DNA of 64,000 bases from Amycolatopsis iheyensis (GTDB taxonomy: Bacteria; Actinomycetota; Actinomycetes; Mycobacteriales; Pseudonocardiaceae), in the NCBI RefSeq assembly GCF_024703995.1, contig NZ_JAMXQV010000028.1, positions 1 through 64,000 on the forward strand, given 5' to 3'. The stretch's first letter is position 1. Every line of letters starts with the position of its first letter. The notes under the pieces are model-generated. The model ran no database searches and was not told where the DNA came from. It saw only the letters and a program-made list of their open reading frames with translations. Made by a program: the position numbers and the translations under genes. Shown here piece after piece: positions 48,541-58,816 of this stretch.

Positions 48541-49992
48541 TCACGCGATCGGCCGGTCCGTCGGCGCGATCGGGGCGGGCAGGACGTCCCGCCCGGTCAG
48601 GTAGGCGTCCACACCGGCCGCGGCGCTGCGGCCCTCGGCGATCGCCCAGACGATCAGGGACTGGCCGCGGCCCATGTCACCGGCCACGAACACGTTGTCG
48701 AGGCTCGTCTTGAACGCCTTGTCGCGGGCCACGTTGCCACGCTGGTCCAGCTCGACACCCAGGTCCTCGATCAGGCCCTTCTTCTGCGGCCCGAGGAAGC
48801 CCATGGCCAGCAGCACGAGCTGCGCCGGCAGCTCGCGTTCGGTGCCCTCGACGGGGACGAACTTGCCACCCTCGTTGCGCACCTCGACCAGCTTCAGCGC
48901 TCGCACCCGGCCGTCGGAGTCGGCCAGGAACTCCTGCGTGTTCACCGCGTACAGCCGCTCGCCGCCCTCTTCGTGCGCCGAGGACACCCGGTAGATCATC
49001 GGGTAGGTCGGCCACGGGTGGGCGTCCGAACGCGCCTCCGGCGGCTTCGGCATGATCTCCAGCTGCGTCACCGAACGCGCTCCCTGGCGGTGGGACGTCC
49101 CGACGCAGTCCGCGCCGGTGTCACCGCCACCGATCACGACGACGTCCAGCCCGGCGGCGGAGTAGGGCGACTCGGAAAGCTCGCCCGCAGCGACCCGGTT
49201 GGCCGGCGGCAGGAACTCCATGGCCTGGTGGATGCCGGCCAGCTCCCGGCCGTCGATCGGCAGGTCGCGCCAGTCGGTCGCGCCGCCCGCGAGCACGACC
49301 GCGTCGTACGACGACTGCAGCTCGGCCGCCGAGATGTCCACCCCGACGTTCACCGAGGTCCGGAACTCCGTGCCCTCGGCTTCCATCTGCGCCAGGCGCC
49401 GGTCGAGGCGGGACTTCTCCATCTTGAACTCGGGGATGCCGTAGCGCAGCAGCCCGCCGATCTTGTCGGCCCGCTCGAGGACCACGACGCTGTGGCCCGC
49501 GCGCGTGAGCTGCTGCGCCGCGGCGAGTCCCGACGGGCCGGAGCCCACGACCGCGACCTTCTTGCCCGTCTTCGCAGTAGGCGGCTGCGGCGTGATCCAG
49601 CCCTCTTCGAAAGCGCGGTCGACGATGGAGATCTCGACCCGCTTGATCGTCACCGGGTCGTCGTTGATGCCGAGCACGCACGCGGTTTCGCACGGCGCCG
49701 GGCACAGCGTGCCGGTGAACTCCGGGAAGTTGTTCGTGGCGTGCAGCCGTTCGATGGCCTGCTGCCAGTCTTCCCGCCACACCAGCGTGTTCCACTCGGG
49801 GATGAGGTTCCCGAGCGGACAGCCCTGGTGACAGAACGGGATGCCGCAGTCCATGCAGCGGCCGGCCTGCTTCTCCAGCTTCGTCGACGCGAAGTCCTCG
49901 TAGACCTCGCGCCAGTCCATCAGCCGCAGGTCGACCGGACGCCGCTTCGGCTCTTCGCGGGTGGTGGTCAGAAAGCCCTTGGGGTCAGCCAT
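48541..49992 (-). CDS. gltD: glutamate synthase small subunit
   Basis: The NADPH/FAD subunit that passes electrons to GltB for glutamate synthesis. The 483-residue protein has the N-terminal iron-sulphur cysteines (CMDCGIPFCHQGCPLGNLIP and CPAPCETAC), the FAD motif VAVVGSGPSGLAAAQQL, and the NADPH motif VVIGGGDTGADCVGT. Its start overlaps the gltB stop by 8 bases. Confidence 0.96.
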   Translation of the reverse strand: MADPKGFLTTTREEPKRRPVDLRLMDWREVYEDFASTKLEKQAGRCMDCGIPFCHQGCPLGNLIPEWNTLVWREDWQQAIERLHATNNFPEFTGTLCPAPCETACVLGINDDPVTIKRVEISIVDRAFEEGWITPQPPTAKTGKKVAVVGSGPSGLAAAQQLTRAGHSVVVLERADKIGGLLRYGIPEFKMEKSRLDRRLAQMEAEGTEFRTSVNVGVDISAAELQSSYDAVVLAGGATDWRDLPIDGRELAGIHQAMEFLPPANRVAAGELSESPYSAAGLDVVVIGGGDTGADCVGTSHRQGARSVTQLEIMPKPPEARSDAHPWPTYPMIYRVSSAHEEGGERLYAVNTQEFLADSDGRVRALKLVEVRNEGGKFVPVEGTERELPAQLVLLAMGFLGPQKKGLIEDLGVELDQRGNVARDKAFKTSLDNVFVAGDMGRGQSLIVWAIAEGRSAAAGVDAYLTGRDVLPAPIAPTDRPIA

Positions 49993-52900
49993 GTGCGGCC
50001 TCCATGATCGCCTCGTTCACGTCACGCCCGTCGCGCTCGGCCTGAACCTGCGCTGCGAGCACGCGCTTGTAGTCCTTCGGCATGACCTTCCCGAAGCGGT
50101 CGACACCCGCGTCCCAGTCGGCCAGCAGCTCCCGCGCGACCGCGGATTCCGTTTCGTCGTAGTGCTTTTCCAGCGTTTCGCGCAGGAAGTCGGCGTCCTC
50201 GGAGTCAAGCGGGTCGAGGTCGACCATCTCCGGGTTGACGCGGTGCGCGGGCAGGTCCAGCACGTAGGCGACGCCGCCGGACATGCCGGCCGCGAAGTTG
50301 CGCCCGACCGGGCCGAGCACGACCATCCGGCCACCGGTCATGTACTCGCCGCCGTGGTCGCCGACGCCTTCGACGACGGCCAGCGCGCCGGAGTTGCGCA
50401 CGCAGAACCGTTCGCCGACCTTGCCGCGGATGAAGATCTCGCCGCTGGTCGCACCGTAGGCGATCACGTTGCCGGCGATGATGTGGTCTTCGGCGACGTA
50501 CTTCGCTTCCTTCGGCGGCCGCACGATCAGCCGGCCGCCGGAAAGGCCCTTGCCGACGTAGTCGTTGCCGTCACCGATCAGCCGCAGCGTGATGCCCTTC
50601 GGCACGAACGCGCCGAACGACTGGCCCGCGGTCCCGGTGAAGGTGACGTCGATGGTGTCGTCGGGCAGGCCTTCGCCGCCCCACCGCTTGGTGAGCTCGG
50701 AGCCGAGCATGGTGCCGACGGTCCGGTTCACGTTGCGGACGGGGAGTTCCAGCCGCACCTTGTCACCCGAGTTGAGGGCGCCTTCGGCCAGCTGGATCAG
50801 CGTGTTGTCCAGCGCCTTTTCGAGGCCGTGGTCCTGCAGCGTCTGCTGCAGGCGCAGGCCCGCCGGGGCCATGTCGGGCACGTGGAAGATCGGCGACAGG
50901 TCGAGCCCGGCCGCCTTCCAGTGCTCGATCGCCTTGCGCTTGTCGAGGAACTCGGCGTGCCCGACCGCCTCGGCGATCGACCGGAACCCGAGCTCCGCCA
51001 GGTACTCGCGCACTTCCTGGGCGATGAACTCGAAGAAGTTGACGACGTACTCGGCCTTGCCGCTGAACTTCTCGCGCAGCTTCGGGTTCTGCGTCGCGAC
51101 ACCCACCGGACACGTGTCGAGGTGGCAGACACGCATCATGATGCAGCCCGACACCACCAGCGGCGCGGTCGCGAAGCCGAACTCCTCGGCGCCGAGCAGC
51201 GCCGCGACGATGACGTCCCGGCCGGTCTTGAGCTGGCCGTCGGTCTGCACGACGATCCGGTCACGCAGCCGGTTGGCCAGCAGCGTCTGCTGCGTCTCGG
51301 CCAGGCCCAGCTCCCACGGGCCACCGGCGTGCTTGATGGACGACAGTGGCGACGCGCCGGTCCCGCCGTCGTGACCCGAGATGAGCACGACGTCGGCGTG
51401 CGCCTTCGAAACGCCGGCCGCGACCGTGCCGACACCGACCTCGGACACGAGCTTCACGTGGATGCGCGCGTTCGGGTTGGCGTTCTTGAGGTCGTGGATC
51501 AGCTGCGCCAGGTCCTCGATCGAGTAGATGTCGTGGTGCGGCGGCGGGGAAATGAGGCCGACGCCCGGCGTCGAGAACCGTGTCTTCGCGATCCACGGGT
51601 ACACCTTCGCGCCGGGCAGCTGCCCGCCTTCGCCGGGCTTCGCGCCCTGCGCCATCTTGATCTGGATGTCGTCGGCGTTGACCAGGTACTCGCTCGTGAC
51701 GCCGAAGCGACCCGAAGCGACCTGCTTGACCGCGGAGCGGCGCTCCGGGTCGTAGAGGCGCTCCGCGTCTTCGCCGCCCTCACCGGTGTTCGACTTGCCG
51801 CCGAGGCGGTTCATCGCGATGGCGAGGGTCTGGTGCATCTCCATCGAGATCGAGCCGTAGGAGATGGCGCCGGTGGCGAACCGCTTGACGATCTCCGAAA
51901 CCGGCTCGACCTCGTCGATCGGCACCGGCGCGCGCTTGCCGTACTTGAAGTCGAACAGCCCGCGCAGCGTCAGCAGCTTCTCGGCCTGGTCGTCGACGGA
52001 CTTCGTGTACTCCTTGAAGATGTCGTACTTCCCGGACCGCGTGGAGTGCTGGAGCTTGAACACGGTCTGCGGGTTGAACAGGTGCGGCTCGCCTTCGCGG
52101 CGCCACTGGTAGTCCGCGCCGGTCTCCAGCTCGCGGTGCGTCGCGCGGACGCCGTCGGCCGGGAAGGCGTAGGTGTGCCGCTTCGCGACCTCGTCGGCCA
52201 GCGTCTCGAAGCCGACGCCGCCGAGACGGGACGTCGTGCCGGTGAAGCAGGTGTCGATGACCTCGTCGCCGAGCCCGATCGCCTCGAAGATCTGCGCGCC
52301 GGTGTAGGACGCGACGGTCGAGACACCCATCTTCGACATCGTCTTGCGGACGCCCTTGCCGAGCGCCTTGATCAGGTTGTACGTCGCTTCCTTCGGCGTG
52401 ACACCCGGGATCAGGCCCTGGTGGGCCATCTCCTCGACGGTCGCCATCGCCAGGTACGGATTCACCGCCGCGACGCCGTAGCCGATCAGCAGCGCGATGT
52501 GGTGCACCTCGCGCGCGTCGCCGGCCTCGACGATGAGACCGACCTGCGTGCGCGTCTTCTCGCGGACGAGGTGGTGGTGCACCGCGCCGGTCAGCAGCAG
52601 CGACGGGATCGGCGCGTGGTCCTCGTCGACCCCGCGGTCGGACAGCACGATCAGCCGCGCGCCGTCCTCGATCGCCTCGGACACCTCGGCGCGGATCTCG
52701 TCGAGCCGCTGCAGCAGCGCTTCGCCGCCGCCGTGGACGTTGTAGCGGCCCAGGACGGTGACAGCCTGGAACTCCGGCAGGTCGCCGTCGTCGTTGACGT
52801 GCACCAGCTTGGCCAGCTGGTCGTTGTCGAGCACCGGGAAGGGCAGCACGATCCGGCGGCAGCTCGCGGCGTCACCGACCAGGAGGTTCGGCTCGGCGCC

Positions 52901-54556
52901 GATCTGCGTGCCGAGCGCAGTGACGAGCTCCTCGCGGATGGCGTCCAGCGGCGGGTTCGTCACCTGGGCGAACAGCTGGATGAAGTAGTCGAAGATCAGC
53001 CGCGGGCGGCTGGAGAGCGTCGCGATGGGGGAGTCGTTGCCCATCGAGCCGATCGGCTCCGCGCCGGTGCGGGCCATCGGCTCGAGGATGGCCTCGAGCT
53101 CCTCCTCGGTGTAGCCGAACGCCTGCTGGCGGCGAACGAGCGCGGCGTGCAGCGGCACTTCGCGGTCGCGCTCCGGCAGGTCTTCGAGGTTGAGCAGCCC
53201 GGCCTCGACCCACTCGTCGTACGGGTGCTCGGTGGCCAGCTCGGTCTTGATCTCCTCGTCCTCGATGATCCGGCCTTCGGCGGTGTCCACGAGGAACATG
53301 CGGCCGGGCTCGAGGCGTCCCTTGCGGACGATCGTCGCCGGGTCGATGTCGAGCACGCCGACCTCCGACGCCAGCACGACGAGGCCGTCGTCGGTCACCC
53401 AGTAGCGGCCGGGGCGCAGGCCGTTGCGGTCGAGGACCGCCCCGATCTGGCTGCCGTCGGTGAAGGCGACGAGCGCCGGGCCGTCCCACGGCTCCATCAG
53501 CGTCGAGTGGAACTCGTAGAACGCGCGTCGCGCCGGGTCCATCTCCTGGTGGTTCTCCCAGGCCTCCGGGATCATCATCAGCACGGAGTGGGGGAGCGAG
53601 CGGCCGCCGAGGTGGAGCAGCTCCAGGACCTCGTCGAAGCTCGCCGAGTCGCTGGCGCCGCGGGTGATCACCGGGTAGATCCGCTTGAGGTCGCCGGGGA
53701 CCAGGTCGGTCTCCAGCAGCGCCTCGCGGGCGTCCATCCAGTTGCGGTTGCCGCGCAGGGTGTTGATCTCGCCGTTGTGCGCGACGTACCGGTACGGGTG
53801 CGCCAGCGGCCACGACGGGAAGGTGTTGGTGGAGAAGCGGGAGTGCACCAGCCCGACGGCGCTGGTGACGCGCTCGTCGGTGAGGTCGGCGAAGAACCGC
53901 TCGACCTGGGGCTCGGTGAGCATTCCTTTGTAGACGATGGTGCGCGAGGACAGCGAAGGGAAGTACACGTCGTCGTCGACGAGCTCGTGCTCCGCGCGCT
54001 TGCGGACGCAGAAGGCGCTGCGCTCGATGTGCAGCGGGTCCGCGTGCTCCGGCTTCGGGCGGCGCGCGGCGAGGAACAGCTGCGTGAAGTGCGGCATGGT
54101 CTCGGCCGCGGTCGGCCCGCAGTGCTCGGTGTGCACCGGCAGCTCGCGCCAGCCGAGGACGCGCATGTCCTCTTCGGCGGCGATGCGCTCGATGGTCGTC
54201 ATGGCCCGGCCGCGGCGTTTTTCGTCCTGCGGCAGGAAAGCGGTGCCGACGGCGTAGCTGCCCGGCTCGGGCAGCTCGAAGTCGACGACGTCGCGGTAGA
54301 ACTCGTCGGGGACCTGGATCAGCAGCCCGGCGCCGTCGCCGGTGTCCGGTTCGGCGCCCCGAGCCCCGCGATGTTCCAGGTTGCGCAACGCGACCAGGGC
54401 CTTGGCGACGATCGCATGATCGCGTCGTCCGGTCAGGTCGGCGACGAAGGCGACACCGCAGGCGTCGTGTTCGTAGTCGCTCCGGTAGAGGCCCTCGGCC
54501 TCGGCGCTGCTGAGCTGCTCCCCCGCGGGGGGCAGGGAACTGGCACGGTGGGTCAC
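49985..54556 (-). CDS. gltB: glutamate synthase large subunit
   Basis: It converts glutamine and 2-oxoglutarate to two glutamates. The 1523-residue protein has the class II glutaminase domain, whose nucleophile is probably Cys33 in YEHDACGVAFVADL exposed after propeptide removal (family knowledge). The FMN-binding synthase domain includes LISPPPHHDIYSIEDLAQLI, then VSGCIMMRVCHLDTCPVGVA with the [3Fe-4S] cysteines. The C-terminal GXGXG beta-helix includes GEYMTGGRMVVLGPVGRNFA. GTG 54556 follows GGGAGG. It heads gltBD. Confidence 0.97.
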   Translation of the reverse strand: MTHRASSLPPAGEQLSSAEAEGLYRSDYEHDACGVAFVADLTGRRDHAIVAKALVALRNLEHRGARGAEPDTGDGAGLLIQVPDEFYRDVVDFELPEPGSYAVGTAFLPQDEKRRGRAMTTIERIAAEEDMRVLGWRELPVHTEHCGPTAAETMPHFTQLFLAARRPKPEHADPLHIERSAFCVRKRAEHELVDDDVYFPSLSSRTIVYKGMLTEPQVERFFADLTDERVTSAVGLVHSRFSTNTFPSWPLAHPYRYVAHNGEINTLRGNRNWMDAREALLETDLVPGDLKRIYPVITRGASDSASFDEVLELLHLGGRSLPHSVLMMIPEAWENHQEMDPARRAFYEFHSTLMEPWDGPALVAFTDGSQIGAVLDRNGLRPGRYWVTDDGLVVLASEVGVLDIDPATIVRKGRLEPGRMFLVDTAEGRIIEDEEIKTELATEHPYDEWVEAGLLNLEDLPERDREVPLHAALVRRQQAFGYTEEELEAILEPMARTGAEPIGSMGNDSPIATLSSRPRLIFDYFIQLFAQVTNPPLDAIREELVTALGTQIGAEPNLLVGDAASCRRIVLPFPVLDNDQLAKLVHVNDDGDLPEFQAVTVLGRYNVHGGGEALLQRLDEIRAEVSEAIEDGARLIVLSDRGVDEDHAPIPSLLLTGAVHHHLVREKTRTQVGLIVEAGDAREVHHIALLIGYGVAAVNPYLAMATVEEMAHQGLIPGVTPKEATYNLIKALGKGVRKTMSKMGVSTVASYTGAQIFEAIGLGDEVIDTCFTGTTSRLGGVGFETLADEVAKRHTYAFPADGVRATHRELETGADYQWRREGEPHLFNPQTVFKLQHSTRSGKYDIFKEYTKSVDDQAEKLLTLRGLFDFKYGKRAPVPIDEVEPVSEIVKRFATGAISYGSISMEMHQTLAIAMNRLGGKSNTGEGGEDAERLYDPERRSAVKQVASGRFGVTSEYLVNADDIQIKMAQGAKPGEGGQLPGAKVYPWIAKTRFSTPGVGLISPPPHHDIYSIEDLAQLIHDLKNANPNARIHVKLVSEVGVGTVAAGVSKAHADVVLISGHDGGTGASPLSSIKHAGGPWELGLAETQQTLLANRLRDRIVVQTDGQLKTGRDVIVAALLGAEEFGFATAPLVVSGCIMMRVCHLDTCPVGVATQNPKLREKFSGKAEYVVNFFEFIAQEVREYLAELGFRSIAEAVGHAEFLDKRKAIEHWKAAGLDLSPIFHVPDMAPAGLRLQQTLQDHGLEKALDNTLIQLAEGALNSGDKVRLELPVRNVNRTVGTMLGSELTKRWGGEGLPDDTIDVTFTGTAGQSFGAFVPKGITLRLIGDGNDYVGKGLSGGRLIVRPPKEAKYVAEDHIIAGNVIAYGATSGEIFIRGKVGERFCVRNSGALAVVEGVGDHGGEYMTGGRMVVLGPVGRNFAAGMSGGVAYVLDLPAHRVNPEMVDLDPLDSEDADFLRETLEKHYDETESAVARELLADWDAGVDRFGKVMPKDYKRVLAAQVQAERDGRDVNEAIMEAAHG

Positions 54557-55089
54557 GGCTGGCCGCCTCCCAAGGCGTTGGCGCGACCGGTACTCACTCC
54601 ATCGAGTGGTTCGAGCTGAACCGGTTAACGAAGTGGTCCGGTACCGCGATGGTCAGTCGAGAACAGTTGCTGTTGTTCGCGTTGGTTTCGTGCAAGATGC
54701 CGCGCGCTATCAGCCGGGCTGCGAGCCCGGACGCGGGTCATCTGGGAGGCCGCACAACGCTGGGCAGCCGAACATGTCGGTCCTGCGAGCGCGCACAGAC
54801 AGACCACTGTGGTGGGGGTCAGCCGGAGCGCGCGGTGTTACTCCCGGGTTCGCCGGGTCTTATGACGATAGTGTGAATTCGCTGTAATCGACATACGTCG
54901 TTGTCCCCGGGTGGGAAATGCCACGCTTACGTTGACGTGTCCCAGGGTAGTCCCATATGCCGGGCTATCCCTCCCGTATCACGGTCTATGGTGGCTCTGA
55001 CCTGCGGAAACGTCCGTCCGAAGTGGTCTGGGTCAGGTGGTGCGGCACCGGGCCGGGGTGGCAAGCTGGCTGCATGGCGGACTCGTCCG
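54557..55089. other. 533-bp divergent intergenic region, gltB to yigZ-like gene
   Basis: I see no gene or RNA here, though short frames exist on both strands. It is less GC-rich than the genes and should hold the gltB promoter. An inverted repeat GGTTC-N5-GAACC (54608-54622), followed by AACCGGTTAAC, is a possible operator. No clear GlnR box could be aligned. An unassigned regulatory RNA cannot be excluded. Confidence 0.45.
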
Positions 55090-55719
55090 ATGACTGATCG
55101 TTATCTCTCCGTGGCTCGTTCGGGAGTCCGTGAGCTCGAGATCAAGCGCTCGAGGTTCCTCTGCGCGCTCGCTCCGGTGACGTCGGAGGAGGCCGCGCGC
55201 GAGTTCATCGCGGCCCGCCGGCGGGCCGAACCGGGGGCACGGCACCACTGTCACGCGTTCATCCTGGGGCCGGAGGGGCGAACCCAGCGTTCGAGCGACG
55301 ACGGCGAGCCGGCCGGCACGGCGGGCATCCCGATGCTGGAGGTCCTGCGCCGCCGTTCGCTCACCGACACCGTCGCGGTGGTGACGCGCTACTTCGGCGG
55401 AGTGCTGCTGGGGGCGGGCGGGCTGATCCGCGCGTACGGTCAGTCCGTTTCGGACGCGCTGGAAGTGGTTGGTGTACTAGAACACCGGCGTCTCACCTTG
55501 GTCGAGGTGACGGTGGCCTACGACCGCGCGGGCCGGCTCGAGAACGACCTGCGCGCGTCGCCGTACTTGCTCCACGAGACCCGCTTCGACGCCTCGGCCC
55601 ACTTTTCGATCGGCCTGGCCCCGGGCGAAGCCCCGGCCTTCGAGAGCTGGCTCGCGGACCTGACGGGCGGCGAAGCCACGACAACCGAACTCGGCGAAAC
55701 CTGGATCACGACCGGCTGA
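55090..55719 (+). CDS. YigZ/IMPACT-family protein
   Basis: A 209-residue protein with the UPF0029/Impact N-terminal domain (VRELEIKRSRFLCALAPVTSEEAAREFI, HHCHAFILGPEGRTQRSSDDGEPAGTAGIPML, TRYFGGVLLGAGGLIRAYG) and a DUF1949-like C-terminal domain. In bacteria the family is linked to translation or proline-peptide turnover; the exact role is unsettled. ATG 55090 is chosen at the conserved start. A repeat of family A begins just after its stop. Confidence 0.9.
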   Translation: MTDRYLSVARSGVRELEIKRSRFLCALAPVTSEEAAREFIAARRRAEPGARHHCHAFILGPEGRTQRSSDDGEPAGTAGIPMLEVLRRRSLTDTVAVVTRYFGGVLLGAGGLIRAYGQSVSDALEVVGVLEHRRLTLVEVTVAYDRAGRLENDLRASPYLLHETRFDASAHFSIGLAPGEAPAFESWLADLTGGEATTTELGETWITTG

Positions 55720-55722
55720 GTC

Positions 55723-55863
55723 GTGTCGACCCTCCAATCACGTGAGTCGACCTTCCAATCACGAGTGATGGCTTCTCCATCACGTCCGGTGCTTCGCGGC
55801 GTGTGCGCGAGGGGTCGACACGAGTGATCGGAGGGTCGACACGCGTGATTCGGGGGACGACAC
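55723..55863. repeat. intergenic inverted tandem repeat, family A copy 2
   Basis: Minus-oriented units (GTGTCGACCCTCCAATCACG, then a variant) come first, followed after a spacer by plus-oriented 21-base units (GGGTCGACACGAGTGATCGG, GGGTCGACACGCGTGATTC). The orientation is the reverse of the copy at 18538-18662. It can fold into a long hairpin after the yigZ-like gene. Confidence 0.75.
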
Positions 55864-56033
55864 GGCTGCGGGTGGGTGGACCATGGCCGGTGCGTGGTCC
55901 GGTCGCGAACCGCTTGGCGCACAACGGACTTTTGGTGCTTCCGTGGCGGAGTCCGGCCGTGGCACCATGTCGTGCCACCGAGTTCCGGTGCCACCTCGAT
56001 CGCCACAACGTCGTCGACGCGGCTCGCGCCTAA

Positions 56034-56074
56034 TTGACAACGTTGTCAGAAACGCTTGTCCGACAACGTTGTCG
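56034..56074 (+). promoter_or_regulatory. twin LacI-type operators in the GH92 promoter
   Basis: Two perfect 14-base palindromes, TGACAACGTTGTCA (56035-56048) and CGACAACGTTGTCG (56061-56074), have centres 26 bases apart. The first overlaps TTGACA (56034-56039), a consensus -35. Such CG-centred palindromes are typical LacI-family sites. A degenerate third copy may lie near 56003-56016. No lacI gene is in the window. Confidence 0.8.
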
Positions 56075-56110
56075 CCCGGTGGGAAGCGTGCGACAAGGAG
56101 GGAAGGTTCC

Positions 56111-58816
56111 ATGTCCGGACCACTCGCCAGACGGGTGCGCGGTGCCGCGCTCGCCGTCATCCTCGCGGCGGCGGGGCTCGCCACCACAACGCCCGCCCAC
56201 GCGGCGACGTTGGCCCTTACGCAGTACGTGAATCCCTTCATCGGCACCGACAACAGCAACTCGCCGAACCCGGTGCCCGGTGGTGCCGGTGGCAGCACCT
56301 ACCCGGGCGCCTCCGTGCCGTTCGGCATGACGCAGTTCAGCCCGGACACCCCGACCGGTTCGCCCTCCGGCTACCGCTACAGCGACACCAGCATCGAGGA
56401 GTTCAGCCTCACCCACTTCAACGGCGCGGGCTGCCCCAACAACGAAGACCTCGGCCTGTTGCCGATCACCGGCGCCATCGGCACTTCACCGGGCACCGGC
56501 TGGACCACCTATGCCGGCCGCTACACCAAAGCCAACGAGTCCGCCGCGCCCGGCTACTACAAGAACAAGCTCGACAACTACAACACCACCGTCGAGCTGT
56601 CGGCCACCAAGCGGTCCGGCGCGCTGAAGCTGACCTACCCGAACACGACGTCCGCGCGGCTGCTCGTCAACACCGGGCGCAGCGCCACCGGCAACCGCAA
56701 CGGGTCCATCAGCATCAGCGGCAGCCAGCTCACCGGCGCGGTGACCGGCGGCGGCTTCTGCGGCTCGTCGAAGACCTACCAGATCTTCTACGTCATCCAG
56801 TTCGACCGCGCGCCCAGCGGGTTCGGCACCTGGCTCGGCGGCACGGTGAGCGCCGGGTCGGCGAGCACCAGCGGCACGAACTCCGGCGGCTACGTCACCT
56901 TCGACACCTCGAGCAACACGACGGTGCAGGCGAAGGTCGGCATCTCGTTCGTCAGCCTGGCCAACGCGCAGGCGAACCTCGCCGCCGAGCAACCCGGCTT
57001 CGACTTCGCCGGGACGCGCGCCGCGGCCGACACGAGCTGGAACACCATCCTCAACCGCGTGCAGGTGGACAGCGGCACCGCCGCCGACCTGCAGAAGTTC
57101 TACACCGCGCTGTACCACGTGTTCCAGAACCCGAACATCGCCAGCGACACCAACGGCCAGTACCGCGGGTTCGACCAGGCGATCCACACCGCGTCGCACA
57201 CCGTCTACCAGAACTACTCCGGCTGGGACATCTACCGCTCGTGGGCCGCGCTGATCGGGCTCGTCGCCCCGAACGAAGCCAGTGACATCGCCAAGTCCAT
57301 GGTGCTCGACGGCCAGCAGGGCGGGCTGCTGCCCAAGTGGTCGCACAACAACAACGAACACTTCGTGATGACCGGTGATCCGGGCCCGATCGTCGTCGGC
57401 AGCATGTACGCCTTCGGGGTCCGCGGCTTCGACACCGCCGCGGCGCTGACGCTGATGGACAAGAGCTCCAACGGCGGCACCGCGCAGGGGCAGGCGATCC
57501 GCGGCCGCCAGTCCGGGTACGTCAGCCGGCACTACATCACCGAAGACCCGTCGGACTCGCTCGAGTACTCGGCTTCGGACTTCGCGGTGGCGCAGTTCGC
57601 GAAGGCCGTCGGCGACACCACGAAGTACACCACCTACATGCAGCGCGCCCAGTGGTGGCAGAACGTCTTCGGCCCCGACTCGGGCTACGTCCAGCCGCGC
57701 GGCAGCACGGGCACGTGGGCGTGGCCGGTCGTGCCGTCGAGCAACAGCGGCTACACCGAGGGCAACCCGTCGCAGTACACCTGGATGGTGCCCTACGACT
57801 ACCAGGGCGTGATCAACCTGATGGGCGGCCGCCAGACCGCCGTGCAGCGGCTGGACCACCACTTCACCCAGCTCAACGGCGGCCTCACCCAGCCGTACTT
57901 CTACATCGGCAACGAGCCCGAGCACGGCGTGCCGTGGGCGTACAACTACGCCGCTCACCCGGAAGGCACCAGTTCGGCGGTGCGGCGCGTGATGAACGAG
58001 TCGTTCACCACCGGCGCGGGCGGCCTGCCCGGCAACGACGACCTCGGCGCGACGTCGGCCTGGTACGTCTTCGCCGCGCTGGGCATGTACCCGGCGACGC
58101 CGGGCTCGGACGTCCTGGCCCTGCACGGCCCGCTGTTCTCCGGGGTCTCGATCATCCGGCCGAGCGGGACGATCCGGATCACCGGCGCCGGCGCGGGCCA
58201 GGGCGCGCAGTACGTGCAGAGCCTGAGCGTCAACGGGACCGCGACGTCGAAGTCGTGGATCCGCTACGGCGACATCGCGGGTGCGTCGACGCTCGGCTAC
58301 ACGATGGGCTCGTCGCCGAGCGCCTGGGGCACGAACGCCGCCGACGTGCCGCCGTCCTACACCGACGGCGCGACGCAGCCGCCGGCCGCGCCGGACCTCG
58401 GCACGAACCTGGCGCAGGGCAAGGCGGCCAACGGTTCGGCGTCGTGCAACTCGGCCGAGAGCGCGGCCAAGGCCGTCGACGGCAGCCTGGCGAACAACAG
58501 CAAGTTCTGCAGCACCGCGGCGACGAAGTTCCTCCAGGTCGACCTCGGGTCGGCGCAGGACGTGTCGAAGTTCGTGGTCAAGCACGCCGGCCTCGGCGGC
58601 GAGACCACGGGCTGGAACACCGGCGCGTTCACGATCCAGACGTCGACCGACGGCTCGAGCTGGACGACGGTCGCGTCGGTGTCCGGTTCGCGGGCCAGCC
58701 GCACGTACCACTCGATCTCGGCCCGCTCGGCCCGGTACGTGAAGCTGAACCTCACCACCCCGGCCAACGACGGCAACGGCGCGGCCCGGATCTACGAGTT
58801 CGAGATCTACCGCTGA
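56111..58816 (+). CDS. secreted GH92 alpha-mannosidase with C-terminal F5/8-type (CBM32) domain
   Basis: A 901-residue exported enzyme that would remove mannose from mannans or N-glycan-like chains. A signal peptide (cleavage near THAHA-like TPAHA-A, residue 32) is followed by the GH92 region: YVNPFIGTDNSNS, YPGASVPFGMTQFSPDT, NYSGWDIYRSWAAL, and the catalytic GNDDLGATSAWYVFAALGMYP. After about residue 760 a discoidin-like carbohydrate-binding module (GKAANGSASCNSAESAAKAVDG... ARYVKLNL) completes the protein. AGGAGGGA precedes ATG 56111. Confidence 0.94.
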   Translation: MSGPLARRVRGAALAVILAAAGLATTTPAHAATLALTQYVNPFIGTDNSNSPNPVPGGAGGSTYPGASVPFGMTQFSPDTPTGSPSGYRYSDTSIEEFSLTHFNGAGCPNNEDLGLLPITGAIGTSPGTGWTTYAGRYTKANESAAPGYYKNKLDNYNTTVELSATKRSGALKLTYPNTTSARLLVNTGRSATGNRNGSISISGSQLTGAVTGGGFCGSSKTYQIFYVIQFDRAPSGFGTWLGGTVSAGSASTSGTNSGGYVTFDTSSNTTVQAKVGISFVSLANAQANLAAEQPGFDFAGTRAAADTSWNTILNRVQVDSGTAADLQKFYTALYHVFQNPNIASDTNGQYRGFDQAIHTASHTVYQNYSGWDIYRSWAALIGLVAPNEASDIAKSMVLDGQQGGLLPKWSHNNNEHFVMTGDPGPIVVGSMYAFGVRGFDTAAALTLMDKSSNGGTAQGQAIRGRQSGYVSRHYITEDPSDSLEYSASDFAVAQFAKAVGDTTKYTTYMQRAQWWQNVFGPDSGYVQPRGSTGTWAWPVVPSSNSGYTEGNPSQYTWMVPYDYQGVINLMGGRQTAVQRLDHHFTQLNGGLTQPYFYIGNEPEHGVPWAYNYAAHPEGTSSAVRRVMNESFTTGAGGLPGNDDLGATSAWYVFAALGMYPATPGSDVLALHGPLFSGVSIIRPSGTIRITGAGAGQGAQYVQSLSVNGTATSKSWIRYGDIAGASTLGYTMGSSPSAWGTNAADVPPSYTDGATQPPAAPDLGTNLAQGKAANGSASCNSAESAAKAVDGSLANNSKFCSTAATKFLQVDLGSAQDVSKFVVKHAGLGGETTGWNTGAFTIQTSTDGSSWTTVASVSGSRASRTYHSISARSARYVKLNLTTPANDGNGAARIYEFEIYR

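Noticed and set aside
49961..54619. 1552-residue plus-strand frame opposite gltB
   Set aside because: Very long but mirrors the codon pattern of gltB; absence of stops follows from GC-rich third positions in gltB.
54608..54622. Possible tRNA T-arm (GGTTCGAGC-like) upstream of gltB
   Set aside because: No acceptor, D- or anticodon arms can be drawn around it; treated as an inverted repeat.
54557..54640. GlnR box upstream of gltB
   Set aside because: GTTAAC and GAACC elements occur but their spacing does not fit GTnAC-n6-GaAAC.
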